Source: Paraescarpia echinospica
Taxonomy: Eukaryota > Annelida > Polychaeta > Sabellida > Siboglinidae
Direction of reading: 5' to 3'
Length of the DNA: 64,000 nucleotides
NCBI GenBank assembly: GCA_020002185.1
Contig: CM034538.1
Span: forward strand, 2,398,270-2,462,269
This document shows, piece by piece, positions 11,331-23,589 of this stretch. A program made the position numbers and the translations under genes. The notes beneath the pieces were generated by a model. It had not been told where the DNA came from. It saw nothing but the letters and a program-made list of their open reading frames with translations, and did no database searches. Within the stretch, counting starts at the first letter, position 1. Every line of letters starts with the position of its first letter.

Positions 11331-12952
11331 TCTTCCATGATACAGGTAACTATAGGTATTAGACTGTGTCACACGTATAATGATACATTCTTCCATGATA
11401 CAGGTAACTGTAGGTATTAGACTGTGTCACACGTATAATGATACATTCTTCCATGATACAGGTAACTGTAGGTATTAGACTGTGTCACACGTATAATGAT
11501 ACATTCTTCCATGATACAGGTAACTGTAGGTATTAGACTGCGTCACACGTATAATGATACATTCTTCCATGATACAGGTAACTGTAGGTATTAGACTGCG
11601 TCACACGTATAATGATACATTCTTCCATGATACAGGTAACTGTAGGTATTAGACTGCGTCACACGTATAATGATACATTCTTCCATGATACAGGTAACTG
11701 TAGTATTAGACTGTGTCACACGTATAATGATACATTCTTCCATGATACAGGTAACTGTAGGTATTAGACTGTGTCACACGTATAATGATACATTCTTCCA
11801 TGATACAGGTAACTGTAGGTATTAGACTGCGTCACACGTATAATGATACATTCTTCCATGATACAGGTAACTGTAGGTATTAGACTGTGTCACACGTATA
11901 ATGATACATTCTTCCATGATACAGGTAACTGTAGGTATTAGACTGCGCACACACGTATAATGATACATTCTTCCATGATACAGGTAACTGTAGGTATTAG
12001 ACTGTGTCACACGTATAATGATACATTCTTCCATGATACAGGTAACTGTAGGTATTAGACTGCGTCACACGTATAATGATACATTCTTCCATGATACAGG
12101 TAACTGTAGGTATTAGACTGTGTCACACGTATAATGATACATTCTTCCATGATACAGGTAACTGTAGGTATTAGACTGCGTCACACGTATAATGATACAT
12201 TCTTCCATGATACAGGTAACTGTAGGTATTAGACTGCGTCACACGTATAATGATACATTCTTCCATGATACAGGTAACTGTAGGTATTAGACTGTGTCAC
12301 ACGTATAATGATACATTCTTCCATGATACAGGTAACTGTAGGTATTAGACTGCGTCACACGTGTAATGATACATTCTTCCATGATACAGGTAACTGTAGG
12401 TATTAGACTGCGTCACACGTATAATGATACATTCTTCCATGATACAGGTAACTGTAGGTATTAGACTGCGTCACACGTATAATGATACATTCTTCCATGA
12501 TACAGGTAACTGTAGGTATTAGACTGCGTCACACGTATAATGATACATTCTTCCATGATACAGGTAACTGTAGGTATTAGACTGCGTCACACGTATAATG
12601 ATACATTCTTCCATGATACAGGTAACTGTAGGTATTAGACTGTGTCACACGTATAATGATACATTCTTCCATGATACAGGTAACTGTAGGTATTAGACTG
12701 TGTCACACGTATAATGATACATTCTTCCATGATACAGGTAACTGTAGGTATTAGACTGCGTCACACGTATAATGATACATTCTTCCATGATACAGGTAAC
12801 TATAGTTATTAGACTGTGTCACACGTATAATGATACATTCTTCCATGATACAGGTAACTGTAGGTATTAGACTGTGTCACACGTATAATGATACATTCTT
12901 CCATGATACAGGTAACTGTAGGTATTAGACTGTGTCACACATATAATGATAC
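11331..12952. repeat. 58-bp minisatellite, about 28 copies
   Basis: The unit begins ATTCTTCCATGATACAGG and ends CACACGTATAATGATAC. Copies are nearly identical. The main variation is a T/C (GTGTCACAC versus GCGTCACAC) that switches irregularly along the array. The first unit and one near 12790 carry an extra A (AACTATAG). One unit near 11945 has GCGCACACACG. Such homogeneity points to recent expansion or ongoing conversion. Confidence 0.97.
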
Positions 12953-13230
12953 GTATGGCACTAATAGTAATATGTTACATTGAATTCAATATTTGTGCAA
13001 GTTTTTACATCCAGAAATATGATGGAAATATGTGGATTTGAGAGTCTATACAAGTTTTTTTATTACAAATTAAACAGTGATAATGATTGCAAGGGTCAAA
13101 GCATGCCCAGTCTGTACTGCTACATAAAAAGGAAGTACCTGGTAGGTCACTTACTATTTGTGTGTGATGAGAAATTTGAGAATTACTTGATATTTGTGTT
13201 ATATAAGAATTCGCTTTATGTCTCGTAAAA

Positions 13231-14060
13231 GTTTTGTAGCAATACTTTCTATCCCAAATCCACTTTTTTGAATCAGAAGTTTGTTATTTTTAAAAGAAAT
13301 ATAATAATGTACCATCTTTGAATATGTACAGATTCAAAATTAAGACAGTCAAACAAGTCATTGATATGCATAGATACCAAATATATACAAATATTAACAA
13401 CAACATTTGGGGTACCCAAGGGCCATTCTTCTTGAGAAAGAAGCATGAAAGTGTATTGAGAGTTACTTGTTATTTGTCTTATAGGACTGGTTTATGCCTA
13501 GTAAGAGTTTCACAACAATATCTTCTACCCTACTTACTTTTTAGGGTCGGAAGTTGGCTAATTTTATAGAAATATAATAACATAGCACCTTTGAGTGTGT
13601 GTAGATTCATAATTAAGACAGTCGGACATGTCATGTTGCTCTAATAATACACACTGGTATGCATAGATACCAAATATTTACAACAGTTAATTAAGGCATC
13701 TATATTTAGCTCACAATAACTGCCTGAAAACCCTCTCGTGAATTGCAAGTGATTTATTGAAAAAATTGGGGCACCCAGAAATATCAAATTTTTTGGTGAA
13801 GGAAGCACGGAAGGACATTGAGAGGTATTAGTTATTTGTGTTATAGGGACAAGCTTATATGTAGATAACGTTTTGTGACAGTACATGCTATGCCTCATTG
13901 ACTTTTTTGGGTCGGAATTTTGTCAATTTAAAAAAATATATATAACGTACCATCTTTGCATATGTACAGATTCACAATTAAGACAACCAGACCTGCCATT
14001 TTACTCTGATTTGCACACTTGCATGTGAATATACCAATTATATACAACTAGTTTCTGAGG
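13231..14060. repeat. Three diverged tandem subterminal units of the 8-kb element
   Basis: Three blocks starting at about 13231, 13505 and 13870 share the order: ACTTTCTAYCC-like start, TTTTTGGGTCGGAA-like middle, AAATATAATAA(T/C), ACCATCTTTG, TACAGATTC and AATTAAGACAGTC. Each is about 120 bp with variable spacers that share GCATAGATACCAAATAT. The first block is the inverted partner of 6573-6695. The other two exist only on this side. Confidence 0.7.
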
Positions 14061-14079
14061 TATGTGTATTTTGTTCACA

Positions 14080-14451
14080 ATCAAGATCTAAAAAACCTCT
14101 CGCGAATTATTTATCGAATAAATCATTATGTTTATCAACTTGGTTCACATTAACCATACACTGTATTTATGTTCTAAGTATATTTATGTGATCTATACAT
14201 TGTAGAGAACAATTCCACAAAGGTTCATTGAAACAGGTTAATTAGTGCAAGAGATATTAACCTGTGAAATGTAAATAATGTTATTTATTTTTAAGAAGCC
14301 GTCACAAAATGTCTAAGTCCCAAATTTCAAATTGTTGTAACTCGAAAACTACTGAAGCTAAAACACTCAAATTTCAGATTATTGCTTACCTTTCCGTTTA
14401 TCAAGCTGGTTCATTAAAAAATTGATGAGTGAGATGAGTGCCGCACCCATT
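14080..14451. other. Right subterminal region of the 8-kb element
   Basis: No coding signal is seen. The phrase AACTCGAAAACTACTGAAGC leads into the right terminal inverted repeat at 14452-14475. Confidence 0.4.
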
Positions 14452-14815
14452 GGTTGTGTTCACATGGAATGACCCTATTGTTAAATGTAGCCAACCCTAT
14501 AGGCTATGAGTTATGTCAGGGAAATTTTAAATTTCTTTTACATACATGGCAAACCAGAAATCTTTGCAACCTCACCCAATCTCTGCCTGTCAAAATACTG
14601 GAAATATGTTTTCTCATTCTTACATTGAGTTGAAGAAATTCTGGCTGACATCTTTGGAAGAACAAATGAACAAGAAAACGCATGTGCTTAACCTTAATAT
14701 TTCCTCCCTGGAAAGTAATAAAAGAAAGAACATCTGTTGTATCTCCGTTTCTTCCAAATACAGACCATGACCATTAGTACCATTTATAAATTGTTCTGAA
14801 AACTCTGTTATTAAC

Positions 14816-15096
14816 TCTCTCAAGGCCAGATTAGTGCAAATATGTGCCTGTTATTGAATCCTATTAAATCAAGAGATTGTGCTGTGAGTGAATCAAGTGA
14901 TATACTCGGGTTGTATGAATGCAAATAAATAAATAATATTTGATCAGATTCAAATAACATTTTCACTTCATCTGAAAAACTAATTCCTGGTGTAACTAGC
15001 CAAGTATGTGACATATATGTCAATTTATTACTTAAATATGAATTGCTAAAGTTTCACAAAAATTAAATACTTAAATAATTCTCAAAAATTCATTTT
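14816..15096. repeat. Interspersed repeat, about 280 bp (copy 1)
   Basis: This block matches 47845-48126 in the same orientation at roughly 90% identity, including GAGATTGTGCTGTGAGTGAA and GGTGTAACTAGCCAAGTATG. It ends in CTCAAAAATTCATTTTTTTT. In the other copy the same point is followed by the start of repeat R. Family unknown; no coding capacity. Confidence 0.8.
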
Positions 15097-15099
15097 TTT

Positions 15100-16150
15100 T
15101 AATATTGTTCATTAATATTTAGCGGTTACATGCTGCGTATGAAATGTTCATAAATTACTATGTAGAAATGAAAAACTAATTAAATGTCTATGGTAAATAA
15201 AAGTAAAATAATTTCAGTTTTTCGGAGTGCATGTATTTTCAAGATTTTATACAAAATGGTTTTCTTTGTGATCATAGCCGTCATCCCGTCTGAACTATTA
15301 AGTTGGTGTTATATTTAAAATGCGTAACCATAGTGCAAAACATTCCCCTTCAATGGCAGCGTTTGTTATAAACTCGATTTGAAAATCCCATCAAAGTCCG
15401 AATCACTAGAGTTCGACATGATGACAGTGTCGAGAATTACATCAAAGCTAAAAAAACACCACCCGCTTCGTCGCGCGGGGCATTAATACTTCTTTACAAC
15501 AAAATAGACGAGTTAGCATTTAATCGTAGAAATCGCCTGCAGACGCGTGTTTTGGAATAATTCCCGGGTGCTTCCATGTTTATGCCTGCAGCAAATGTTA
15601 ATTTTAATCTCATTGGCTGAAAATCGCCATTAAAATATTCGCTGCGTGGCGTAAAAGAGTATCCGGAAATTGTGTGACGCCAAGTTCGATTACAAAACCA
15701 TGTGGTGGTTGGCGCCATTTAGCCACGGAAATCGCCAACATTTATAACCTTTAATGCTTACCAGTGAAACAATATTATCTTCTGCTAACTGCCGAAATAA
15801 ATTGCTGTTATTGGATGACACGGTTTCGTAGTACTAGTTTAAATGTGCCCCTGCATTCGGGCGTATTCAGGCGTTCTGGCCATGAGTGGAAGTCGGGTTG
15901 ATTCAGGCGTAGTGATCACGAGTTCTAAAACATTTTTATTGTTGTTTTAAGTCCAGCCTATGCATCATGACAATTAATGCAGGTGACTCACCACATTAAT
16001 CTAAATAAAAAGTGGTTGCATCGTGTTGGATTGTTATGTAGTGACGCAACTAGTTGAGGTCGGTTGCATTGAGGTGACGTGTTTGGAAGTTTATGGCATT
16101 CATTCCAAAAAAGGTTGTGGTGATGAATCACCACTTCAACAGCATTTTTG
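15100..16150. other. No recognisable gene; CpG-richer stretch 15420-15900
   Basis: Positions 15460-15910 contain several CpG-rich phrases (CGCTTCGTCGCGCGGGGC, TTGGCGCCATTTAGCC, GGGCGTATTCAGGCG) against an AT-rich background. This could be a promoter-like remnant, or the 5' end of a host gene lying outside the window. No exon is defensible. Confidence 0.35.
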
Positions 16151-16697
16151 TTATCTGGGTCATTCCGTGACAGATAAACACATTTTCTGGTAGCTTTCCA
16201 CCACACCAACTTAGAATGGGCTGATTTTTGTATATGTCAAAATATGCACCAAACCTAGCTTAACCTGAAAATTTGAGCTTCATTTGACGATTCTCCAAAT
16301 TTTGGCAGAGATCTAAAGTTTTAGAACTTTTATCAGATTTGTCGTGACGAGCTAAAGTACCATTTTCAAGGGCTCATAAAATTGTGAATATTTATCATAG
16401 AGCTTTGAAATTTGGCATGTAGACTAACCAACATATGGAATCCAAATCTACCATCATTTTAAGTGCCAGATGAATAGAAGAGGAGCTGTGGCACCTGCAA
16501 GTTAGGGTTTTGTTTATTCTGTCTCACGTTTGCGAAGCAAAATGTACCTGAAAACATTATACCAGTAGCAACTGATGTTTATTTTCAGTTCCCATAGTGG
16601 TCTAGTTGCTATTCCCAAAGATATCTGACCACTTACACTGTGTTTGCATCACATGTCTCCAACAAAATGGGTAAATCATATTTGGACCATACACAAA

Positions 16698-18005
16698 TAG
16701 GGACACTGATTTTCTGCGATTGCGGAAAACGGGAAGAATTCGCGGAATCAACGTTTTGAAACGGAATTAGCTTTTTAAAACGAAAATTTTGCGATTGCAA
16801 AAAATGGGCAAAATCACAGTATTTACTTTTTCAAAAGGATCTTCCATAATCGGGAAAAAGAGCAAAAGCACCACCTCTCATCAAGAATGCCTTCACTGGA
16901 GATCAGCCCTCTAAATTGCGACTGAATTGGTCGCATATGCGACTGTTTTTTCTGTTTGGCGACTGACACATTATGTACGGTCACCCACTGGTGACCATGT
17001 CGAGTCTAATAACAGATCATGCATTGTCATTTGCCGTTTCATAAACCATGTGTTGTCGTTTCTCGGAAACACCGTAAACAATACTGACTTTATTGGCGAT
17101 ATTTTGAAACAAACATGATTACTCTGCAATGGTATTCGTTTGTTTTGGTGGATTTATAACACAGGATTTTTAAAACGTGCAAGGCAAATTGCTACGAAGT
17201 GTCATGGCACCCTTGGTACCTCGTGTCAACCGACGTAAACGGGGAAGGCGTTAACGTAAACCGTTTCGCGATCGTTGTCTGGGTGTCCGCTAAGCGCATT
17301 GAAGACATGTTGCTAATTAAATGTAGATGTCACATCGTTAGAACACACAAAAGTGTACATATTCCGGTTTCGAATACAAAACTCGAAGGAATAAGAACAG
17401 CCTAGGTTACGCTGGCTCAAAAGTGATATAGTCCGCATTTCGTAGTTCTCACAAATTCCATTGGATGGCGTCATAATAGTTGAACAAAATTGTCAGTGAA
17501 ACAGCATCAGTGATTTAAACATTCCTAATTGTTAATATGACTGCTTGTATAATTTACATTTGGTAACTTATATATTAAGCACTGCTGCATTAGAAACAAC
17601 CAGTCATTTATGTTATTGTGCGAGAGGAATTATTTTATTATATAAATTGATTATGTACGGCTGTTACTGTGTTGCAAACATTGCACAAATAAATATTGTT
17701 AGAAAAGTTAACCACACAGTAAAACAGTATTATATAGATGTATAGATCATAACACTGTGATATTTTAAATATTTGACAGAATGTATTATTTTTCAATGTT
17801 AACTTTGAAATAAAATATTACTTTTCTGAACAGAAACGGGCTTCTTTTTCACTTAAAACAGGAAATGCGTCATTTGACATGGAAATTGCATCATTTTACA
17901 CAGAATTTGCCTTTTTTTAAAACAGAAAATATGTAATTTGAACAGGAATTTGCCTTTTTCTGAAACAGAATTTGCCTTTTTTGAAACGGAAAATCTGTGT
18001 CCCTA
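16698..18005 (+). mobile_element. TAGGGACAC-type element, copy 1 (hAT-like MITE)
   Basis: It starts with TAGGGACACTGATTTTC and ends with GAAAATCTGTGTCCCTA, a 17-bp terminal inverted repeat with one mismatch. The flanking octamers TACACAAA and TACATACA agree at six of eight positions, a possible decayed 8-bp duplication as in hAT elements. Both ends are rich in short GAAACGGAAATTTGC-like subterminal repeats. The interior has no transposase. It lies nested inside the Sola-like element. Confidence 0.7.
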
Positions 18006-18296
18006 TACATACATGTATATTTACTGTAATTATTGGTAATTTCAGGAGTTCCACATATGACTGTTATTAATTTGCCAGTGTACCATGTTATAATACATAA
18101 AGTTAGTATCTGGCCACATATTCATACTTGTTTTAAATTTATTTTTATTTCAAACGGACGCCTGTGGTTAATTTGGATTAAATTTGTACTGAACACAATT
18201 ACACACATTCGCACACATAATTGCCTGGCTCCTACTTTTTAAATTTGGCACCTAAAAAATGTAGGTAGGACAAAAAAGTTAATTTAGAGGACTGCT

Positions 18297-19233
18297 GGAG
18301 ATATTTTGAAACAAACGTTTAATATGCAACGATGTTAATTTATTTTTGTGGATTTATGACGCAGGATTTTTAAAACGCGCAAGGCAAATCATTGGAAAGT
18401 GTCATGGCGCCTGCGCTACCTCGTGTCAACTAACGTAAATAGGGACATGCGTAGAAGGCGCTAACATAAACCGTTTCGCGATCGTTGTCTTCCATGTGCT
18501 TAGCAGACTGCCAGTCCATCCGCTAAGCGCATGGAAGACATGTTGCTAATTAAATGTAGCTGTCACATCATTAGAACATGCATAATGTACATATTCCGGT
18601 TTCGAACACAAAACGCGAAGGAGTAACAACAGCCTAGGTTACACTGGCTCAAAGTGAGAGTCTACGTTTCGTAGTTCTAACAAATTCTGCTGGACGGCAT
18701 CATATATAGCGCTAGCTAAAACTTTTAATGGTTGTACAAAATTATTAGTGAAACAGCAGTGATTTGAACATTCATAATTGTTAATATGATTGCTTGTATA
18801 ATTTACATTTGCTAACTTATATATTAAGCACTGCTGCATTAGAAACAACCAGTCATTTATATATAATTGTTTGACAGGAATTATTTTATTATGTAAATTT
18901 TTTGTATGGTGCATATATTGCACAAATTTATGTTGTTAAAAAAGTTACCCACACCGTAAAACAGTATTATTTAGATGCAGAGATCATAACATTGTGATAT
19001 TTTAGATATTTCACACAATGTATTATTTTTCAAAGCTAACTTTGAAATAAAATATTTATTTTCTGAACTGCAATGGGCTTCTTTAGCCAGTATCCCATTT
19101 TTAACAGGAAAATGTGTCATTTGACACCAACAAATGCATCATTTGAAATGGAATTTGTTCTTTCTGAAACGGAAAATACATCATTTGAAACGGAATTTGC
19201 CTTTTTTGAAATGGAAAATCAGTGTTCCTACCC
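18297..19233 (+). mobile_element. TAGGGACAC-type element, copy 1b (right part only)
   Basis: From GATATTTTGAAACAAACG onward this repeats 17098-18005 in the same orientation at high similarity. It ends in GAAAATCAGTGTTCCTA, a one-base variant of the family end. The left third of the family, including its left terminal repeat, is missing. It is either a truncated insertion or the product of a tandem duplication of copy 1. Confidence 0.7.
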
Positions 19234-19489
19234 AAACACGGTCTTATCTCCAGGGGTACTAGTTACACAACTTAGAAACTTTACAGGTGAAGTATTTAAA
19301 TGTATATTAGCAAACAGTAAAAAAATTAGAGATTTGTTCTTCTTCGTTTGGATTTTTATGAATTGCGTCTGTGCAAATATATTACAGTTTTTCGTCAAAC
19401 TGGTCAGCAATGCTTTCTATATTGACTCTGGATATAATTTCAGGAAATAGTATGAAACATTTTAACAATCAACATTAATATATAGTTAT

Positions 19490-20570
19490 GCATGACATCA
19501 CATTTATAGAGATCGTTCTTTTACCTGGTAACAAGTGGGCAAAATTACCGATGCTTGAATGCCGAAAACTGTGCCACACAATTGGCAATGATATCCTTGT
19601 CAAGCCTGTACTGTCTGACAGATTGTCCAACTACAAATGGTGTTGGAACTACCCTCAAAATGTTGATAATTGGAACCCAATATTCATTAGTTGCTGCCCA
19701 AGTGAGAATGTTGCTGCTCTGGTTCCTCTTCTTGAACTTGACAAATACATCTTCATGTTGTTCAGAATGCTCACTAATCAGTCCCATGTACCAGTCATTG
19801 CTGTACACAGCAGCAATATATTTTCCAACCTGGTACTGTTCTGTGTCCGTGTCATCTGATGCAGTGTCTGTTGACACTGGCATTCTTATGCTGATCAAAT
19901 CTTCAGATAGTCTGAACATTAACAGTGTGTCTTTGTCGACAGGTAAAATCTTTGATGGCCCCAGTTCACAGGACTTTGACAATCCAACTGCAAGCTGGGG
20001 ATGTTTTTTTTCCAAAATTTGCAGTGCATTTTTTTATATTGATCAAGAGATCAGACATTTGTGTTTTGCATTCTGACTCCATTGATTTTGGCAGAGACCT
20101 TTTTGTCTGGGCACATTTTACTGTATTCATCGTTCTCGTAAAACTGGAGAATGGCTTCCACTGTTGTATCAAGAAGTGTCCCAGATTTTGTTTTCAGTGT
20201 TTTATATTTTCTAACAAAATATTTTGTTAGAAATACTTTGTACATCTTTTTTATCTTGTCCAGAGATTTCATCTTTTGAAATGTCCAAAGTTTTGGCCAC
20301 TTTGTATTTTTACAGGTGAAACACCATGTATTTGAAAGCTATCGTCCAAAATGTTGGCACTTGTGTAATCACAAAGTGGGTTTCCTTTATCAGAATCAGC
20401 AGGGCTGTTTTCTTCATCAGTGATTTCACGAGTTGATTCCTGAATATGATGACATTTTTTGTTATACATGTAGGACATATTTTTTGGCCTGGTTTGATGT
20501 TTTGATTTTGTGAAAGCAGAAATTTAATTGGCAAGATCTTCACTCACCATCTGAAGGGACCTTTAATTTC
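19490..20570 (-). pseudogene. Remnant of a Sola-like transposase gene, N- and C-terminal parts only
   Basis: On the minus strand from about 20560 the reading frames give KPGQKICPTC, then CDYTSANILDDSFQIHGVSP. Next come KYFVRKYKTLKTKSGTLLD, AILQFYENDEYSKMCPDKK and FWKKKHPQLAVGLSKSCEL, spread over three frames. Then, without the catalytic middle, the C-terminal block follows: QVGKYIAAVYSNDWYMGL, DVFVKFKKRNQ and EYWVPIINILRVV at 19545-19830. These blocks have the order and spacing of a widespread uncharacterised transposase-like protein of aquatic animals (from memory). The central part is absent, so the copy is defective by both frameshift and deletion. The missing core has a counterpart at 28080-29200. 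Confidence 0.65.
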
Positions 20571-21064
20571 AGATATGTGAAATATGAACAGATCACAGCA
20601 TTTCATCTGTGGAGATGAATATTCTGAATGCAGAATTTGTTCATGGTGCGTACAAACTGTAAGATTGCTGGAACCACTTTGAGATTGTGAGTCACTTCTC
20701 CATAATATCAGTTTCTGCTCTTGATTTGTAATTCATTCTAGATTCATCTGGGACTTAAAATGATGGCATATTTGGATTCCCCATATGTCATTTAGCCTAC
20801 ATGCCAAATTTCAAAGCTCTAACAAATATTCACAATTTTATGGACTCCTGAAAATGGTATTTTAGGTCGTTGTGAAAAAATCTCATAAAAGTTACAAAAC
20901 TTTAGATCTCCACCAAAATTTGGAAAATTGTCCAGTGAAGCGCAAACATTTTCAGGATGACCCAGTTTTTATGCCTATTTTGAGATATATAAAAAAAATC
21001 AGCCAATTCTAAGACGGTGTGGTGAAAGCCATTTGTTCATCTGACATGGAATGACCCATCTGTA

Positions 21065-22173
21065 TGTAACTAAAAGTCCTAAATAATGGCTATAGAGGTC
21101 TCTTCTCAAGTGATTTTGGCCCACTACAAATCAGATTAATTGATCAAGTATGTAGTGTCAGTGTCAGCAGTTTAAAAATTTAATATTCACAGTTGGATAT
21201 ATATCCCAAAGTACTTTTCCTTGTTTTTACAGAATTTTGACCAGATCCAGTCAAAAATAATTATATTAAAACTAAATAACACATGAATAGATCTGCACAA
21301 ATGAGATAAGATTATCACTGTTGATACTGGATAGTTTTATTGTTTCCGAAGTGACTCTGAAACAAAAGTCCTGAGCAGAGTAGTCAAATGGAGGATGTTC
21401 TTGGTCTCATAACTTCATATCTACTAGTTTTGTTCCAGTTAATAAGTTTTACCAATAATTTGTTTATAATTCATTCTTCCGATCAATTAATTGACTACAA
21501 TCTACTGTGACCAATAAATATATTTATAAGCATTTCTTTTTGAGTGAAATATGTTTATAATATATATATATATATATACCTCACTTTACTGGAAGATGCA
21601 GTGTCACATTAAATGTATTCAGTAAACATTGTGGGGCCATTTGATAAGTTACTGTGGTGATTATTACAAACAGGTGCTTACATTTTCATCAAATATGTCG
21701 TGTTTACATCAAATGTCACAGGCAGGTTACAGTACTGCCATCTTGTGATAAAACCTATTTTTAAATGGCCGCTAAAACAACGGTTATGCATTTGATCGGT
21801 TCGGTGAAACTGACAATTGATTATGAAAATCAAACCGATTCCCAACACAGCCACTTACCTTGCATTCCAGTGCTTAAGTCACATGACATAGATCATGTGA
21901 TCAAGGTAGTTCAGCATCCACATCATCACGGACATTTCATGTTGTAGTGGGTTCTCAACTTTCGCTCTCTCCTCCAGTTTTATTACCTGTATCTTACCTG
22001 AGTATTCATGAAATTTGTATCATGGTATAATAAACCGACATTAGAACGGCTGTGTTGTTTTTTACGTTGTCCATGTCTAGACATTATATAACATGTTTTT
22101 GTCAATCTCAGATGTTGTGGCCAGTTTAAGGCACTGACAGCCAAATACAAAATGATGTTGTTGAATACATCTC
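21065..22173. other. No recognisable gene
   Basis: AT-rich sequence with a (TA) run at about 21559-21578. Frames of 60-81 codons near 21765 and 22228 match no family I know. The last 60 bases lead without a visible boundary into the 58-bp array. Confidence 0.4.
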
Positions 22174-23575
22174 TGGACAATTCAGTTAGTTTCCTTGCAT
22201 CTCGGTCACAGTCTCCAGCTGTTGTCAAGCTTGGACAATTCAGTTAGTTTCCTTGCATCTCGGTCACAGTCTCTAGCTGTTGTCAAGCTTGGACAATTCA
22301 GTTAGTTTCCTTGCATCTCGGTCACAGTCTCCAGCTGTTGTCAAACTTGGACAATTCAGTTAGTTTCCTTGCATCTCGGTCACAGTCTCCAGCTGTTGTC
22401 AAGCTTGGACAATTCAGTTAGTTTCCTTGCATCTCGGTCACAGTCTCCAGCTGTTGTCAAGCTTGGACAATTCAGTTAGTTTCCTTGCATCTCGGTCACA
22501 GTCTCCAGCTGTTGTCAAGCTTGGACAATTCAGTTAGTTTCCTTGCATCTCGGTCACAGTCTCCAGCTGTTGTCAAACTTGGACAATTCAGTTAGTTTCC
22601 TTGCATCTCGGTCACAGTCTCCAGCTGTTGTCAAACTTGGACAATTCAGTTAGTTTCCTTGCATCTCGGTCACAGTCTCCAGCTGTTGTCAAGCTTGGAC
22701 AATTCAGTTAGTTTCCTTGCATCTCGGTCACAGTCTCCAGCTGTTGTCAAGCTTGGACAATTCAGTTAGTTTCCTTGCATCTCGGTCACAGTCTCCAGCT
22801 GTTGTCAAACTTGGACAATTCAGTTAGTTTCCTTGCATCTCGGTCACAGTCTCCAGCTGTTGTCAAGCTTGGACAATTCAGTTAGTTTCCTTGCATCTCG
22901 GTCACAGTCTCCAGCTGTTGTCAAACTTGGACAATTCAGTTAGTTTCCTTGCATCTCGGTCACAGTCTCCAGCTGTTGTCAAACTTGGACAATTCAGTTA
23001 GTTTCCTTGCATCTCGGTCACAGTCTCCAGCTGTTGTCAAGCTTGGACAATTCAGTTAGTTTCCTTGCATCTCGGTCACAGTCTCCAGCTGTTGTCAAGC
23101 TTGGACAATTCAGTTAGTTTCCTTGCATCTCGGTCACAGTCTCCAGCTGTTGTCAAACTTGGACAATTCAGTTAGTTTCCTTGCATCTCGGTCACAGTCT
23201 CCAGCTGTTGTCAAACTTGGACAATTCAGTTAGTTTCCTTGCATCTCGGTCACAGTCTCCAGCTGTTGTCAAGCTTGGACAATTCAGTTAGTTTCCTTGC
23301 ATCTCGGTCACAGTCTCCAGCTGTTGTCAAACTTGGACAATTCAGTTAGTTTCCTTGCATCTCGGTCACAGTCTCCAGCTGTTGTCAAGCTTGGACAATT
23401 CAGTTAGTTTCCTTGCATCTCGGTCACAGTCTCCAGCTGTTGTCAAGCTTGGACAATTCAGTTAGTTTCCTTGCATCTCGGTCACAGTCTCCAGCTGTTC
23501 TCAAGCTTGGACAATTCAGTTAGTTTCCTTGCATCTCGGTCACAGTCTCCAGCTGTTGTCAAACTTGGACAATTT
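22174..23575. repeat. 58-bp minisatellite, about 24 copies
   Basis: The unit begins TTGGACAATTCAGTTAG and ends CTCCAGCTGTTGTCAAGC. Copies are almost perfect. The main variable base is G/A in TCAAGCTTGG versus TCAAACTTGG; the first copies also have CTCTAGCTG, and one has GTTCTCAAGC. It has the same period as the array at 11331 but no sequence similarity to it. Confidence 0.97.
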
Positions 23576-23589
23576 GCACTGTTGCTCTG

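Larger units (their letters stand above)
6468..14475. mobile_element. Candidate 8-kb non-autonomous DNA transposon (Sola-like ends) carrying satellites
   Basis: The left end reads GGGTCATTCCATGTGAAC and the right end is its exact reverse complement over 18 bases, extending to 22 of 24. TATT lies directly outside both ends (6464-6467 and 14476-14479), a 4-bp target duplication. Inside, 6573-6695 and 13231-13357 are a second, subterminal inverted repeat of about 85% identity. No transposase frame is visible. The interior is occupied by a foldback (7794-9323), an 18/13-bp minisatellite and a 58-bp minisatellite. A related element at 16157 carries a transposase remnant. From memory, GGGTCATTCC ends with 4-bp duplications fit the Sola group; this is unverified. 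Confidence 0.72.
16157..21057 (-). mobile_element. Sola-like DNA transposon copy, internally deleted, ATCT target duplication
   Basis: The ends are GGGTCATTCCGTGACAGAT (left) and, read inward from the right, GGGTCATTCCATGTCAGAT. ATCT lies directly outside both (16153-16156 and 21058-21061). The inverted repeats extend about 325 bp inward (16157-16480 against 20735-21057). A transposase remnant lies on the minus strand at 19500-20560. The left half is taken up by TAGGGACAC elements. The end sequence is closely related to that of the element at 6468, so this copy shows what kind of transposase may have moved both. Confidence 0.78.

Noticed and set aside
10116..11396. Minus-strand open frames of 203-426 codons over the 18/13-bp array
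   Set aside because: They are repeat by-products with overlapping frames equally open; the residue pattern (LGVIQSLGVITWCY) is simply the module translated.
9874..12952. Possible CRISPR array
   Set aside because: Units are contiguous with no unique spacers, and the context is eukaryotic transposon DNA. These are minisatellites.
15988..16209. 73-codon minus-strand frame as a gene
   Set aside because: It crosses the left end of the Sola-like element and shows no recognised motif.
16690..18013. Clean 8-bp hAT target duplication
   Set aside because: TACACAAA and TACATACA agree at only six of eight positions, and copy 2 shows no 8-bp match, so the hAT assignment stays tentative.
19555..20076. 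173-codon plus-strand frame
   Set aside because: It is the antisense of the Sola-like transposase remnant, whose minus-strand translation matches family blocks in order.
22174..23575. Possible CRISPR-like array of 58-bp units
   Set aside because: The whole 58-bp unit is repeated, with no variable spacer portion.
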